A stretch of DNA of 64,000 bases. Source: Cryptomeria japonica. Taxonomy: Eukaryota > Streptophyta > Pinopsida > Cupressales > Cupressaceae. The DNA lies in NCBI RefSeq assembly GCF_030272615.1, contig NC_081414.1, positions 659,072,292-659,136,291 on the forward strand, read 5' to 3'. A program made the position numbers and the translations under genes. The notes beneath the pieces were generated by a model. It saw only the letters and a list, made by a program, of their open reading frames with translations. It ran no database searches and was not told the origin of the DNA. The number at the start of each line of letters is the position of its first letter. Within the stretch, counting starts at the first letter, position 1. Below are positions 48,674 to 59,796 of this stretch, one piece after another.

Positions 48674-49000
48674 ATGCACAAGGAGATAGAAGACTTAGTA
48701 ATGGAGGTGAGCAACCTTACAAACTACTACAAAGATCTGACTGCGGTGATTAAGAACTTGGTATCTCACCACAATGCTCTACTAGTGGTATCTCTCCACA
48801 AAGCTCTGCTAAAAGTATTAAGTGGTCACAAATTGCTGTGGTTGGGCAATGACGAGTCAATGCACTCAGTTAGGAGAGTGAAAGTGCTAAAAGGAATTAA
48901 GTTTGATGGTTTGGAGGTGGCAATGGATCTGTTACAGGCTATTATACGGACAATGGAGGTCTCTGGAAAAGAAGTATACAATAGGGCATATGAAAGATAG
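48674..49000 (+). CDS. Gag-like N-terminal fragment (uncertain)
   Basis: The 108-codon frame (MHKEIEDLVMEVSNLTNYY, then a KFDGLEV block near residue 76) resembles the helical N-terminus of plant gag proteins followed by the 'KFDG' entry into the gag core. It lies downstream of the LTR and possible primer site at 48300-48530. No further gag core follows, so it is truncated if real. It could also be chance. Confidence 0.3.
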   Translation: MHKEIEDLVMEVSNLTNYYKDLTAVIKNLVSHHNALLVVSLHKALLKVLSGHKLLWLGNDESMHSVRRVKVLKGIKFDGLEVAMDLLQAIIRTMEVSGKEVYNRAYER

Positions 49001-50284
49001 AAAACTGCTCCCAGTGGTTCAGGTATGGCCCACTGGGGTCTTCTTCAGCTTCCTTGAATGGGAGTATGTAGGCCATGTTGCTTCATTAGCAGGATGGTAT
49101 TTGTGGTTTATCTTTTTCTATCGTAGGTTTAGGCTGTTGTTTTTAATAATTTTGTATCCTAGTTGTCTCTGGGTTCCTGCTACACCCATTTAAGGATTGT
49201 TTATGCAAGTTTGTTGCTACTTGTTTTGTATGGATGGCTTCAGGCTTTCAACAGAAGAGCTGGGGCCTCATAATAGTACACCACAAATGTTTGTTTAAAG
49301 AAAAAGCCACTGTAAGTCTTGATGGGAAGAATGGATCACAATCTTGAGATTGAGATAATTCATTCACCAGAGAAAATAAGCAGAATAAATTGCATTATGA
49401 AAACAATTTTAACATACCTTTGGAATTTATTTCTTTGAAGTTTGAAAATGAGACTCTCACATTGATTCTCTTTTATATATTCATTTTTTAAAGTTTTTTC
49501 ATCAAAACAGCTTGGCAGTGGCTTGCATTTTGACACATGAGGATCTAGGAAGCAGTTTATTTCACAAACAACCAGAACTTCTACAGAAAAATAGCACAAA
49601 ACATGGTGGTTACACATCTATCGTGGTAATTTCACCATTGTCATGGAGGTTTCATTATTGTCATGACAGTTTCATATATGCCATACTGGTTATATTTTAA
49701 CATGGCGGTCTTGTTGATATCAAAGTGGTTCTGCTCTGACAGCAGTGAGTTTTTCCATTTCATACGTACTAGTAGGATAGAGGTAGGATAGAGGCTGAAA
49801 GAATTTCTTTTCATATAGAGCAGGAAAGGACACTCCCAATGATCTATCTGTAAGAGACAGCCTCAATTGTAAATCTCAGAGTGTGAGAGATGAGTTAGAA
49901 ATTCAGTTGATTGTGGGACTAATTTGATTCAGAGAGAAGTGAGACAATAGGAAGATTACTGTACACTATCTATCAAGAGATATTTGTAACTACTTTTTGA
50001 CAAGGAAAGAAGAGGAAGCTGAGCTATTGCCACTTCCAGCAAGCTTTCGCCCACACTGGAGTTTCTAGGTTAAAGAATTTGTGTCAATATTGTTTCTGGT
50101 TGATGTTTCTTGTTATTTTCATCTTTGTTTCATACAATTGTAACATTGTTTCATTCCAGCAACTAAAGAACACTAATTCCAGCACTTACACAGTCTAATT
50201 TTTGTTAATTTTTGTTAATTCAAATAAGACAGCATATAAGCTTGTAAGTTCCTATAAAATCCAAAATCTGAAAGACACTAAGGA
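49001..50284. other. BDG: Intron sequence, possible LTR scraps
   Basis: No coding frame. A stretch near 49600-49730 has short repeated phrases of the type 'catggtggtt...tcat', and 49760-50130 resembles an LTR in composition, but neither edges nor a primer site were found. Confidence 0.3.
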
Positions 50285-50352
50285 TTGGAATTATACAAGA
50301 AACATTTGGGTGTATATATGTTTATCTCTGAGCACTACAGGATGACATATAC

Positions 50353-50552
50353 CTGTTCCTTACCAACTGCTTTAGAATCCATTCCCATAATCGGTGGTTC
50401 TTGCATACTACTAAACAAACAGTTCTACCAACATGCTCATACCATGACATTATGGATGAACCAAATGCCAAGAGAGGCCAGATTGTTTTGGGTGCAATTC
50501 TTTTCAGCACAAAATGACTTGGTTGCTCCCCAGGTGGTGCTGGATAACATGG
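50353..50552 (-). CDS. BDG: BODYGUARD-like alpha/beta hydrolase, middle exon
   Basis: The minus-strand exon encodes PCYPAPPGEQPSHFVLKRIA, then IWPLLAFGSSIMSWYEHVGR and CLVVCKNHRLWEW, the lid region between the nucleophile and the Asp in BODYGUARD proteins, with the family-typical WYEH and CKNH blocks. The acceptor is ctgaatgcag|CCA (phase 0). The donor AACAG|gtatat leaves an arginine codon split (phase 2), completed 20.5 kb away by the exon at 29483-29801. It is 200 bp long and fully open. Confidence 0.85.
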
Positions 50553-50655
50553 CTGCATTCAGAAAATAAGATGAGATTATTATAAGAAAAAAAAATCAGT
50601 AGTGCAATGTCAACATTGTTAGATTCAAGCTAGGAGAAGAATATAGGGTACTCAC

Positions 50656-50996
50656 TGGAGATAAAAGTGTTATTGACTTCAATGCATTTGGATACTTGGA
50701 AGCCAATGCTAGAGCAATGATGCAACCCATTGAATGAGCAACTAAATGGAAGGACTTGACACCATATGGGTGAAAAACTGACCGTTCTATCATGTCTATA
50801 TGCTCTTCTACTGTATACAAGCAATTAATTGGCTTGGGACTCTTTCCGAAGCCAAGAAGGTCAACTGAGAAAAGCCTATAGTTTGATTTTACTGCTTCAG
50901 AAAATCTGGGATAGACAGTCTGAGTCCAGAAAGAGGAGGAAGAAAGAAACCCATGTATGAATATCACATCCATACCTGAAGCACAACTATGAGAAC
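50656..50996 (-). CDS. BDG: BODYGUARD-like alpha/beta hydrolase, catalytic-Ser exon
   Basis: The minus-strand exon encodes the front of the alpha/beta-hydrolase core: DVIFIHGFLSSSSFW (oxyanion strand, HG motif), YRLFSVDLLGFGKSPKP, then FHLVAHSMGCIIALALA with the nucleophile Ser in AHSMG (a GxSxG variant usual for this family). It ends SITLLSP at the donor CCA|gtgagt (phase 0), 103 bp before the next exon. The acceptor is ataatggcag|GT. The apparent ATG at 51003 overlaps this acceptor, so the start codon and the N-terminal, membrane-anchored part must lie in exons further upstream, which I did not find. Confidence 0.85.
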
Positions 50997-52254
50997 CTGC
51001 CATTATAACAAAACAATAAGGAATAGAGAAGGCTACAAAAAGTAAAAAATTTAGAAATTTAGATCATAAATTATAATAGACCTTACAATATTGGTCAATT
51101 ATGTTTCTTGGAGATGTGAAGATAGCAGAGTACAAAGTTTCCAGAATTTTACTACATTTTGGCAATAATTTACATAAGGTCTGAAGAATGAAATGAAATA
51201 TTCCATTAAATTTGAATGGAAAGATACATTACTGAATCATTTAAATCAAAAGTTCTAAATATTCATAATCATTGCTGTAAGAGTTCAAAATGGAAGTATG
51301 TATAACTGTCTTTTTGAAATATAAACAAAATGTATGTATTGTAAAGTGGAAAATACTGACATTACTAGATTATATGTAAGGATGAGGTAGTTAAAGTCAA
51401 ATGCACTGTCATTTATAGTTGGATAATTATGGCATAACCCAAAAAAGCATTCATCTTTGACTGGTCTTAAAGCATTAACACAGTTGGCAGAAATTCTGAT
51501 TTTCAGTGTTACAACTATGAGTATTTTAGTAACGATCCAGCTCAGCTCATTTCAAGTACAATAAATCAGTCAGTTATGTAAGCAGACATCAACAGTTCAC
51601 TTCAATTAGAAGACTACTTTCTGTCAAGAGAATCATTTCAATTCAGAGATAGGTAGTTCAATAAGGAATTTTTTTAAATTAATCTCCACAAGGAGGAGAG
51701 AGGGAAAGCATTCTTTTCAGTAGGAAAACTTTTTTATGCTAGTGGAAATACTGCATAAATGGAGATCGAGATTTCTAATCTTCAGCAGGTCTGTTATTCT
51801 GGTGAATAGCTTCAAGTGGTTTATCATAGTATATACTTGTCTTTTAGTATTAACAAAATACCAAGCTCTACTACCATATTATGTTGAATTCTTGATTGAT
51901 TATAGATTTATAATTTGATGCTACACAATATTGACATAAACATGACCCTGTGGAACAGAAAAGAGTATGGATAACAAGAGGCTGTGTTCAAGATGAAGGC
52001 CTGATGTATGCTTGTATTGCAGAGGAAGTGCAGAATCGCAGATACTACAAAAGGATATAAGAGAATTAAAATATTGCCCAACAACATGATGTCATAGATG
52101 AAAAAAATGATGACAAATACATAGAAGGTAAGTCAGCAGAACAAGCTCCCAAAGAATGGCCTAATTTGGTGGTGTAAAATATTAAAAAACTTCTAAAGCT
52201 AGATGTAACTACATATTCTGGTATTTTGAAGCCAGAAGCACTAGTGGATTGAAT
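50997..52254. other. Upstream intron of the hydrolase gene, no exon found
   Basis: AT-rich, with no frame encoding the expected BODYGUARD N-terminus and no clear repeat boundary. The last eight bases (GATTGAAT) would be the left target duplication of the following hAT element. Confidence 0.35.
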
Positions 52255-52825
52255 CATAGTTTATGAACCTAGCGAGTACTCGTATGTTTCTTGGATCACG
52301 ATTTTCCAAGGGTTACTTGCCAAGCCAAGTGGGACAAGTTTGCAACAAAAACTCGCCAAACTTTTTGGCGAGTACCTGCCAAAACTCAGTGAGTCTATGG
52401 TAAAAACTTGTGTGCGGCCTCTACAACTGTGAAACATAAGTTTGACACAGCAGTAACACAAGAAAGCACAGTAAAAACATGATTTTGAGTCCATAAAAAC
52501 CTTAATTTTCTCCTCCTTGACACACATAACAGAAAGCACAAATTCAAGATAGCATTGGGAAGATTTTTTTGGCGATTTGAAGAAGAAACTTCCAAAATTT
52601 CAAATTTGCAACAGCTTAATTCCAATTTCTTTTTCTTTTTTTTTAAATTTTCTAAGTATTTAAATCTGTAAATGATTTCTAAATTTTTTTAACATGTTAA
52701 TTGATTGAATTGAATCGACTCAATTTTTCCAAATTTCTGGATTGCTTAGAATTTGAATGATATATACTAATTTGAATCATTTTTTTTAAATATAGGGTTT
52801 ACATTTTAGGGTTAAGTGATGGTAT
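52255..52825 (+). mobile_element. 5' end of a hAT transposon
   Basis: It starts CATAGTTTATGAACC, like the inverted end of the 658-bp element at 30923, and has the 'gcgagtactcg...actcgccaaa' repeats common in hAT subterminal regions (52268-52400). It is interrupted at 52826 by an LTR insertion and continues, with the same duplicated GGTAT, at 57721. The small minus-strand frames here have no domain. Confidence 0.6.
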
Positions 52826-53531
52826 TGTTATCACTTGAACCTGCACCCCTGTTTGCTAAGCTATCAACTCAGCAGGCTTGTGACACATGGGAACCCTCCT
52901 AGGCCTATGGGTTGCCTAAAAAATGGAGTGAACCTCCAGAGTAAGCTGGTTCTTTTCAAAATCTGCACCTAAACTAACAGCTTCTTCAAGGAAAAGAGTA
53001 AGGAGGAAAAAACATGTAAAGCTGAAATCTAAATCTAAGGTGATTTGCACCAAATGATATTTTGGAATCCAACTCAGCAAAAGATAAACAGTATAACAGT
53101 GATAATAAACCTCTTTTACACTAACCAACAACCCATGATCTTTGCATCAATACTTCATAAGAAGGCTGGATAATCACAGTCCTAAGAGGAAAAAACCCTT
53201 TTCACAACCTAAAACTGGTAATTACTAAAAACACAACTTATGACCTGCAAGAGCATATATGTTTCTGCATAGGGCATCAACAGAAAGTGCAATTTTAAGG
53301 GGGGCAAAAAGCCAACCACAAAAAACTAACTAACCCTAAAGATACAATAACAGAAAAGATGAGAAGTAGAGAGGTAAGCCAAGCTATTATCCTTGCCAAA
53401 CAGGTATCACCAAGCTTTATAATTCCTGAAAATGTGTTACAAAAACATCCCTTCCTGCAGAGAGAACTCCAAAATTACAGTCTGCTAAAAGATGAATGAA
53501 TCAGAACCCTAATCAAAATGAAAGCTTCTAG

Positions 53532-53537
53532 TATATA
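53532..53537 (-). promoter_or_regulatory. TATA box of the giant LTR, copy 1
   Basis: The minus strand reads GGCATATATAC, followed about 30 bases on by a sequence (AGGGTTCTGATTCATTCATC) that is also kept after the TATA in copy 2. This fits a core promoter at the U3/R border. Confidence 0.55.
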
Positions 53538-55399
53538 TGCCTTTTTCCAAGGCAGTCAAAAAGGCTCCACCTCCTCTTTTTAGGTCGAGCAAACTCAAAA
53601 AACCCACCTTTTTGGCCCCAAACATGTCTGAAAAGGAATGTACTTGAGCCAAAAAGTCAAGCCACCCATTCTGCAACCATAAAACCCCTTAAATGCATCA
53701 TAAATGACTCTAAAATATCCCTGACAGGCCTGCAAGCCCTCATAAATGCAAAAATATCTCTCCTTGACCTCCAAACAAATATCTGATAAAGTGATTTTTA
53801 AAAATCATGATTACCTAATTGAACATTTGTTTGATTTTATTTTATTTATATTTAAAGTAAAGGTTTTAATAACTTAAAAACAATAAAATTATTTTATTTA
53901 AAGTGATAAATAAAAATAAATCACTTTAATAGGATAATTTTATTATTTTTATTTATTAAATAATAAAATGTAATAAAAAATATATTTAATTAAAGTGTTT
54001 TAATTTACACTTTAGTAAATAAATTCCCTCATTATATTTTATTACATTTTTACCAAAAATATAAAATAAAATGAAAAAAGCACATGTTTAATTAGGCAAT
54101 GATTTTTTTTTTTAAAATACTTAAAAAAAATATTCATTCATTTGCATGTATTTGAAGGACATACTTCTTAAGTGATTTAAAATCACTTAATAAGATATAG
54201 GGAAAAATAAAAAACTAAGTGATATTAAATCACTTAAGAAGTAAGTAAAGGTTACAAAAATCGCTCCCCTCCTCTTAGGTATTTCACGAGGAGAAAGAGA
54301 GAGGAAATGAACAAAAGCAAAAATGAAAACCTAAAGTTTTCATTCCCCTCTTCATTCGATATCTGGAAACTTCTCTCTGAAGCTGGGCGCCGCTAGGGTT
54401 TGAACTAGGCATGGAAGGAGGAAAATATCAGTTTTTTTGTTGTTGCTGGGCGTAATTTTGAGTGTTGGGCCTATGGGGCGTTTACAATCTAATTTCCTTT
54501 CCGTGTTTTTGCTAATTTCGGGCCTATTTTAGGGAGCCGCCGTGGAAATTTTCTTGTATTACTGTGTATTTCCTGGGCATTCGATATCCATCCCTGCTGC
54601 TGTAAAACCTCTGGGCGCCGCCACGAGCTGGGGTTTGGGCTCTGCTGGAAACAATTAATTGCAAAAACAAGGTGCAATTTGATGACTTTCTGTGCGTGTT
54701 GGGCGCCAAATCTGCGAATTTCTTCATTCCTTGGCATTCAACACTTATCTCTGCTGCTTACAGGTTCGCTATTTTTCACTAAGTGTGGAAGGAAAATTTG
54801 TATTTTATGAATCATTGCATGGCTTTTCAATTTTATCTGAACATCTCTAAACACGTAGAAGAAACAGATAAGCAGGAAAATATATGTTTGAATCCCTCCA
54901 CAGTCTCCACCTTTAACATTGTTCCCAGTATTGCCTCTGTGTAGTTGATAGTAACTTAGAACGAAGGTTGACGCCATCCCTTTCAATCCCTTGCATTTCT
55001 TGTATATTTAAGAAACACATACAGGTCACCAGCTGGGTTTTTAGAAGGAAATGCAGGTATTTTCACCATTAATGGCTGCCACTGCTTACCCCCTTTGAAA
55101 TCTTCTGTTCTGGTTCTGATTTTCTGAGAATAATTTTCCGAAAAATAAGGGTTTTAGTCTCCATGTATATGAAATTATTGCCATTCACTTTGGATTCCAC
55201 AAAATTTTTAGAGGAAAACAACTAATTTAAGAATGGTAATCTCTTACAGTCCACACTGTTAACATTTACTACTCTCAAACTGGTTATTGTTACTCCATAT
55301 GATCTGTAATTGAGATAGGTATTCCACAGTATGATCTACTAACATGAAGACTCTATCACATAGCATGCCAATGAAACCCTTAAGACTTCAAAAGTGCGC

Positions 55400-56090
55400 T
55401 ATCTTTTGCTCTTTTAACCCTTATGCTTTTATGTTTCTCTTTTAATGACCTCCTTGAAGGAAACCATTTCTGAGCATCTTCCAAAATGATGATCTCCAGT
55501 TCTTTTATTACTAAGGTCTGATTGTCCATAATTTACACTGCTCTGCAGTTCCACCAAAACCCTAAGTAATATCCCTGCTTTGATGAGGTTCTCACATTTG
55601 GGTGGTCCTTTTATGCAAATATCACATCTATGTATTGTCAAATAGGCAATTGGTAGGCAATATACATTCCATATTTCATTGCAATCAGATCCTCCCCAAA
55701 GTACTGAACCAGTGCTTTCGCTCTGCAACATGTTGCTGAAATCCCATATCTGAAACAGTCTGACAGCATACTAGGTGCATTTTGAGTTTGTTCCGCATCT
55801 CTTTTACTAGGTAACAATGATGGAAGCCTTGTCATGTCAGCATATAAGGTACAATCTGCTAGTAATCCATCTCTTCCAGCTCTACCAGCCCCTTGATAAT
55901 AAGCCTCCAAGCTCTGTGGCCAACCATAATGAATGACTTGCCGAACTTTTGACTTGTCAATTCCCATGCCAAAAGCAACTGTTGCGACAACCACCTGTAA
56001 TGAGTCATTACGAAGCAGATCATGCCCGTTATGCAAATGTTTCTTTGGCAACTTTGCATGATAAGCTACAGCCTTCCGAAAATGATGGTT
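55400..56090 (-). pseudogene. RECQSIM: RecQ helicase fragment (RECQSIM-like), captured
   Basis: On the minus strand a frame of about 150 codons encodes the C-terminal half of a RecQ helicase core. It reads KAVAYHAKLPKKHLHNG, then motif V (VVVATVAFGMGIDKSKVRQV), motif VI (AYYQGAGRAGRDG, with Gly for the usual Glu), a LLPSKRDAEQT stretch, and the zinc-domain start CFRYGISATCCRAKALVQYF. After a frameshift near 55650 the zinc domain resumes with CDICIKGPPKCENLIKAG. The LLPS...EQT and CDIC...GPP details point to the plant RECQSIM branch. The ATP-binding half (Walker A, DEAH) is absent, so no helicase is encoded. It lies inside the giant LTR, in the LTR's sense, and appears uninterrupted by introns. 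Confidence 0.8.
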
Positions 56091-57284
56091 TTAATCAGAT
56101 TTTTATTTAAAAAAGACTGAAAAAAAATGTGAAAACAATACTGCTGTGTGCATCTCTGAATGACTGTAAGGATTTGAAAATGGTAGAAAACATTATAAAC
56201 CTCCCTTTTGTCATCTGCCATTAAGCTGTGCATTAAAATAAGTATTTTATGAAAATTGTAGCTGCATACTTCTACAAAATACTCTTAAATCTGAATATCA
56301 TTTGCAAGGACGTAGCTGTCTTGAAATTGTTGAAATGTCTGATCAATAACGCCTCTTCCAGTTTATCATAAAAAAATTTCAGGCTTGATGCATAAAATGT
56401 CCTCTTAATGATCATTTGTAAATATTTGCACATCTTGTTCATGCTCCTTGCATGCATTTTCCCTTATACCTTTTGGAAAGGCGTATTAAATGTTGTTTTA
56501 AGACTTGTGCACCTGCTGTCATGGAAGATATGTAGCCATGTGGCGTGAATGATTGCTGCCCATACTGACTTTATATCTTGTTTGTATCACTTTCTGGAAT
56601 ATGACTGCATGCCTTTGTGAATCGATCACTGTGATTGTATCTTTGATTATATGCATCCCTTCTATAATTGTGTTTAATGGTATCTTGCATTGTGTTAGAA
56701 AATGTCTTCATTATGATTCTGAAAATGCGTTGTATTCCTTACTATTCGCTGCCCACTGAACCTGAAAAACTGAATATGCATTTTCTATACTTAGTGTACA
56801 GCTTTCTGTATGCACTGCATATCTCCTTAGCATGCATAAATACCTTGTCCATGTCCTTTAAAAGGAGAGTTTTATCATGCTTATTGGCTGATCATGCGAT
56901 CGCATACTCGCATTTTGTTACTCTTTTTCTATCACCAGTTCTGATATAATTTCATTGTATGAGACCTTGCTATCGTTTCACATGAGCTGGGCTCAACCCT
57001 TGTGGGAGCCTCATTCATCTCCACTCATTTTTGTGAATTTTATGACCAGCAAGCTGTCCTTTTCCCTAATCCTGCACATGAAACAAACATGTTAGGAAAA
57101 ATATGCATATGTATGGTGATTTTCCTTTGATCTGATATTTGCCTTTCAAGACCCCTTTGTGATGCGAGTTATATGCATCTGATGCATGTAGGGATCATAT
57201 ATATATATGCGTGCATTAGTACACATGTTAGAAATGCAGTCAGCCATTGCTTAGAACAAAATGTTCTAACGTATTGCATATTTT

Positions 57285-57540
57285 AACTCTTTTGCAGATA
57301 CCAGAAGGAAAGCAGATACGGACCGGGGTTAAGCAGCAAGACAAAGGCAACATCGAGCCTACTTCAACTGTTCCAGTCATTCAGGCAATGACTGGTTCCA
57401 TTCTCAACATGCCTTCTTCATTTTTTGTACTTGTGTATACATATCTGTATATTTCTTTTCTGCACTTGATGCATGTAGCTAGTCTCACGGCTCTTTGTGT
57501 GGGATGCATGTTTGAATATGAATAAAATACTTCTCCTTTT
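57285..57540 (+). other. Terminal-exon-like stretch with AATAAA
   Basis: On the plus strand a pyrimidine-rich acceptor (aactcttttgcag, ending 57298) precedes an open stretch IPEGKQIRTGVKQQDKGN, and an AATAAA signal lies near 57522. It may be the last exon of another captured gene, in antisense to the LTR. No family is recognised. Confidence 0.25.
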
Positions 57541-57685
57541 GATGAGATGTCTCTCTCTTTTGTTGTTACAGACTAGAAGTATTTAAAAATACCATCTTTA
57601 GCTCACTTCTTAGTGCAGTTGGAAATACAAAAAATAGAGAATTAGTACACACTTGTTTCTTTTTGTAAAAACTAGCATTTCTTAA

Positions 57686-57715
57686 CCTATTTTTCAGCTA
57701 GAAGCGAAAAATAGG
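57686..57715. repeat. Perfect 10-bp hairpin at the LTR end
   Basis: CCTATTTTTC (57686-57695) and GAAAAATAGG (57706-57715) pair perfectly around a 10-base loop, five bases inside the terminus. Seen from the minus strand it is the first feature of U3. Confidence 0.7.
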
Positions 57716-57720
57716 TAACA

Positions 57721-58441
57721 GGTATTATCATATTTTTATTAAATTCATTAATTCAATTATTACGATTTATTAATTCAGCATATCACAATTAAATTTTTTA
57801 AATGCATATTTTAAAAATTCATGTTCAACTTTAAACTGCTATATTTTTTTAATCACTTTTATTGTTCTTATTGATATTGTAGATTAATCTACAATCACAA
57901 ATTACAATGGCATCATGTTCTACATCTAGTTTGAACTTAGCAAGTGCAAGTCGGCCTATTGGAAGGAGACCCCTTGGAAGCCATGACCCCACTTGGAAAT
58001 ATGACATAATGGAATTGGTACAAGGGTCTGTGATTTGCACTTGGTGAAAGAAGAAACTTAGTTGAGGCATCAATTGCCTCAAATACCATCTTGCAAGCAT
58101 TCCTGGTTGCAATGCCAAGCCGTGCGAAGCAACCCTAGAAGAGGTGAAATGAGAAATGGTGCCCTTCTTGCAGCACTAGCTGAAAAGAAATCGAAGAGGG
58201 CGGAGGCACAAGCAACCATATATGAAGCCATTCCTCCTAATTTTTCAAGAGAAAATGATGTGCATACACAAGGCATTGCGAGTTCTAGTCATAATCCATG
58301 AGTACAAGGCCCATCCTCCTCATCCAAGTTGAGCAAAATTCTATTGCAGCAGTTTTTTGTGCTTAAGAATGTACCAAGAGTACAACCTTCATTGGAAGCT
58401 ACAAAGTGAAACAAGGAGGTGCACAAAGAAGTACACAAGGC
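57721..58441 (+). pseudogene. hAT transposase N-terminus with BED zinc finger, broken
   Basis: From the ATG at 57907 (MASCSTSSLN) the plus strand encodes HDPTWKYDIMEL, the first Cys of the finger (CTW, then TGA where the second Cys is expected), GINCLKYHLASIPG and the KPC...LEEVK block. This is the BED zinc finger at the start of plant hAT transposases. Further scraps (LLQQFFVLKNVPRVQPSLEA, about 58338-58400) match the linker that follows the finger. A missing Cys, a frame change and truncation at 58442 make it non-functional. It continues the hAT element that begins at 52255, split by the giant LTR. Confidence 0.7.
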
Positions 58442-59068
58442 TGTTGGTAGTTTGGCAAGTTGTTGTCATTGATCACTAAGTGTTGTCATTGATGTCAACC
58501 CTTAGTATTGAGGAAATTAGAGATTGCATATGTGGTCATTGAATGTATTAGTGCAGATGGTTGATGAGTGAAGATGTTTAGTGTTGTGGATGTACACCTT
58601 CTTGGTGTTGATGTCCTACCTTGTATGCAGATACTTATGGTAGTGATGGTGCTAATTTTCATGATTCAATAGCACAGATGGTATCATGATAACATCTTAT
58701 TAAGATGAGGATTAGAAGCATGATGTTGAAGATATGTTTTCCAAATGATCTTGTGCATACTACAAGTTGTTGCGGTATCTCTATTAAGTGATGAAATGGT
58801 GTTTTAAGGTATCCAAGTCTCCAAAAATTGATGAAGTGTGTGAATGCAGAAAAGTATGCTAAAGACAGTCTAGAAGAATGCTCCACATTTATCCACATGT
58901 GGAGATATGGTCTTGTGATTTTGGATTTAATATTTATGCTCTGTGGATGTTGCACTACTATCTATACAGGTCCATGTTGTTGCAGCTGATGTTTCTAGTT
59001 ACAATAGTATGTTGGTAGTTTGATGATTGGTCAGGTCTAGTCAGGAGAATGCTCCACATTGATGTTCC
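58442..59068. repeat. LTR fragment interrupting the hAT element
   Basis: It starts TGTTGGTAGTTTGG at the point where the hAT coding similarity stops, and contains phrases such as 'tgttgtcattgatgtcaac' that recall the ends of the copia-type LTRs at 10718. 'gaatgctccaca' occurs twice (58876 and 59046). The right part is cut by the second giant LTR at 59069, so no terminus or duplication can be read. Confidence 0.4.
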
Positions 59069-59790
59069 TGTTATCACTTGAACCTGCGCCCCTATTTGCT
59101 AAGCTATCAACTCAGCAGGCCTGTGACACATGGGAACCCTCCTAGGCCTGTGGGTTGCCTAAAAAATGGAGTGAACCTCCAGAGTAAGCTGGTTCTTTTC
59201 AGATTCTGCACCTAAACTAACAATTTCTTCAGGGAAAAGAGTAAGGAGGAGAAAATGTAAAAACTAAAACTTGAATTTAAGGTGATTGCACCAGATGGTA
59301 TTCTTTTTTGGAATCTATCTAAGCAAAAGACACACAGTACAACAATGATAATGAACCCTTTTTCACACAGACCAACAACTCATAACCCTTGCATCAATGC
59401 TTCATAAACAGGCTAGATAATCACAGTCCTAAGAGGGAAAAAATCCTTTTTTCACGACCTAAGACTATTAATCATAAAAAAAAAACACAGCTTATGACCT
59501 GCAAGTAGTATATGTATTTCTGCATAAGGCATCAAAAGGAGATGTAAATTTTAAGGGGGGGGCAAAAGCCAACCACCAAAGAACTGACTAACCCTGAAGA
59601 TGCAGTAACAAAGAAAGATGAGAAGTAGAGCAGCAAACCAAGCTGTTATCCTTGCCAAACAGGTATCACCAAGCTTTATAAATCCTGAAAATGTGTTACA
59701 AAGACATCCATTCTTGCAGAGAGAACCAAAAAATTACAGTCTGCTCCAAGATGAATGAATCAGAACCCTTACAAAAATGAAGGCCCTCAG

Positions 59791-59796
59791 CTTATA
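59791..59796 (-). promoter_or_regulatory. TATA box of the giant LTR, copy 2
   Basis: The minus strand reads GGCATATAAGC at the place corresponding to the TATA of copy 1, with the same AGGGTTCTGATTCATTCATC downstream. Confidence 0.55.

Larger units (their letters stand above)
29802..50352 (-). other. BDG: 20,551-bp intron of the BODYGUARD-like gene
   Basis: On the minus strand the donor is AACAG|gtatat and the acceptor tgctccag|G. The phase is 2 and the two coding halves join without any change. The intron is filled by transposons: a hAT-like MITE, a LINE RNase H scrap, a chromovirus-type gypsy element, a copia pseudogene split by a solo LTR, and a second copia 3' end. Large TE-filled introns are known from conifers. 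Processing depends on splicing across two complete insertions. Confidence 0.8.
52826..57720 (-). mobile_element. Giant (4.9 kb) solo LTR carrying a RecQ gene fragment
   Basis: The segment starts TGTTATCAC and ends GGTAACA, with a perfect 5-bp duplication GGTAT (52821-52825 and 57721-57725) and hAT sequence on both sides. TG...CA ends and a 5-bp duplication are those of an LTR, yet no second LTR lies inside, so I read it as a solo LTR. On the minus strand a TATA box lies at 53532-53537, leaving about 0.7 kb of R-U5 and a U3 of about 4.2 kb. The U3 holds, in sense, a RecQ helicase fragment. The first ~1.9 kb recurs at 59069-61005 and a distal block (56931-57060) at 63868-64000, so the copy starting at 59069 belongs to the same family. 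Confidence 0.7.

Noticed and set aside
50997-51003. ATG at 51003 as the start of the hydrolase
   Set aside because: It overlaps a good splice acceptor (ataatggcag), and the family has a long N-terminal part before this point.
55400-56090. A functional RecQ helicase gene
   Set aside because: Only motifs V-VI and part of the zinc domain are present, with a frameshift, and the ATP-binding half is missing.
52826-57720. Pack-MULE or Helitron as the carrier of the RecQ piece
   Set aside because: The duplication is 5 bp (MULEs give about 9, Helitrons none), the ends are TG...CA, and there are no long terminal inverted repeats.
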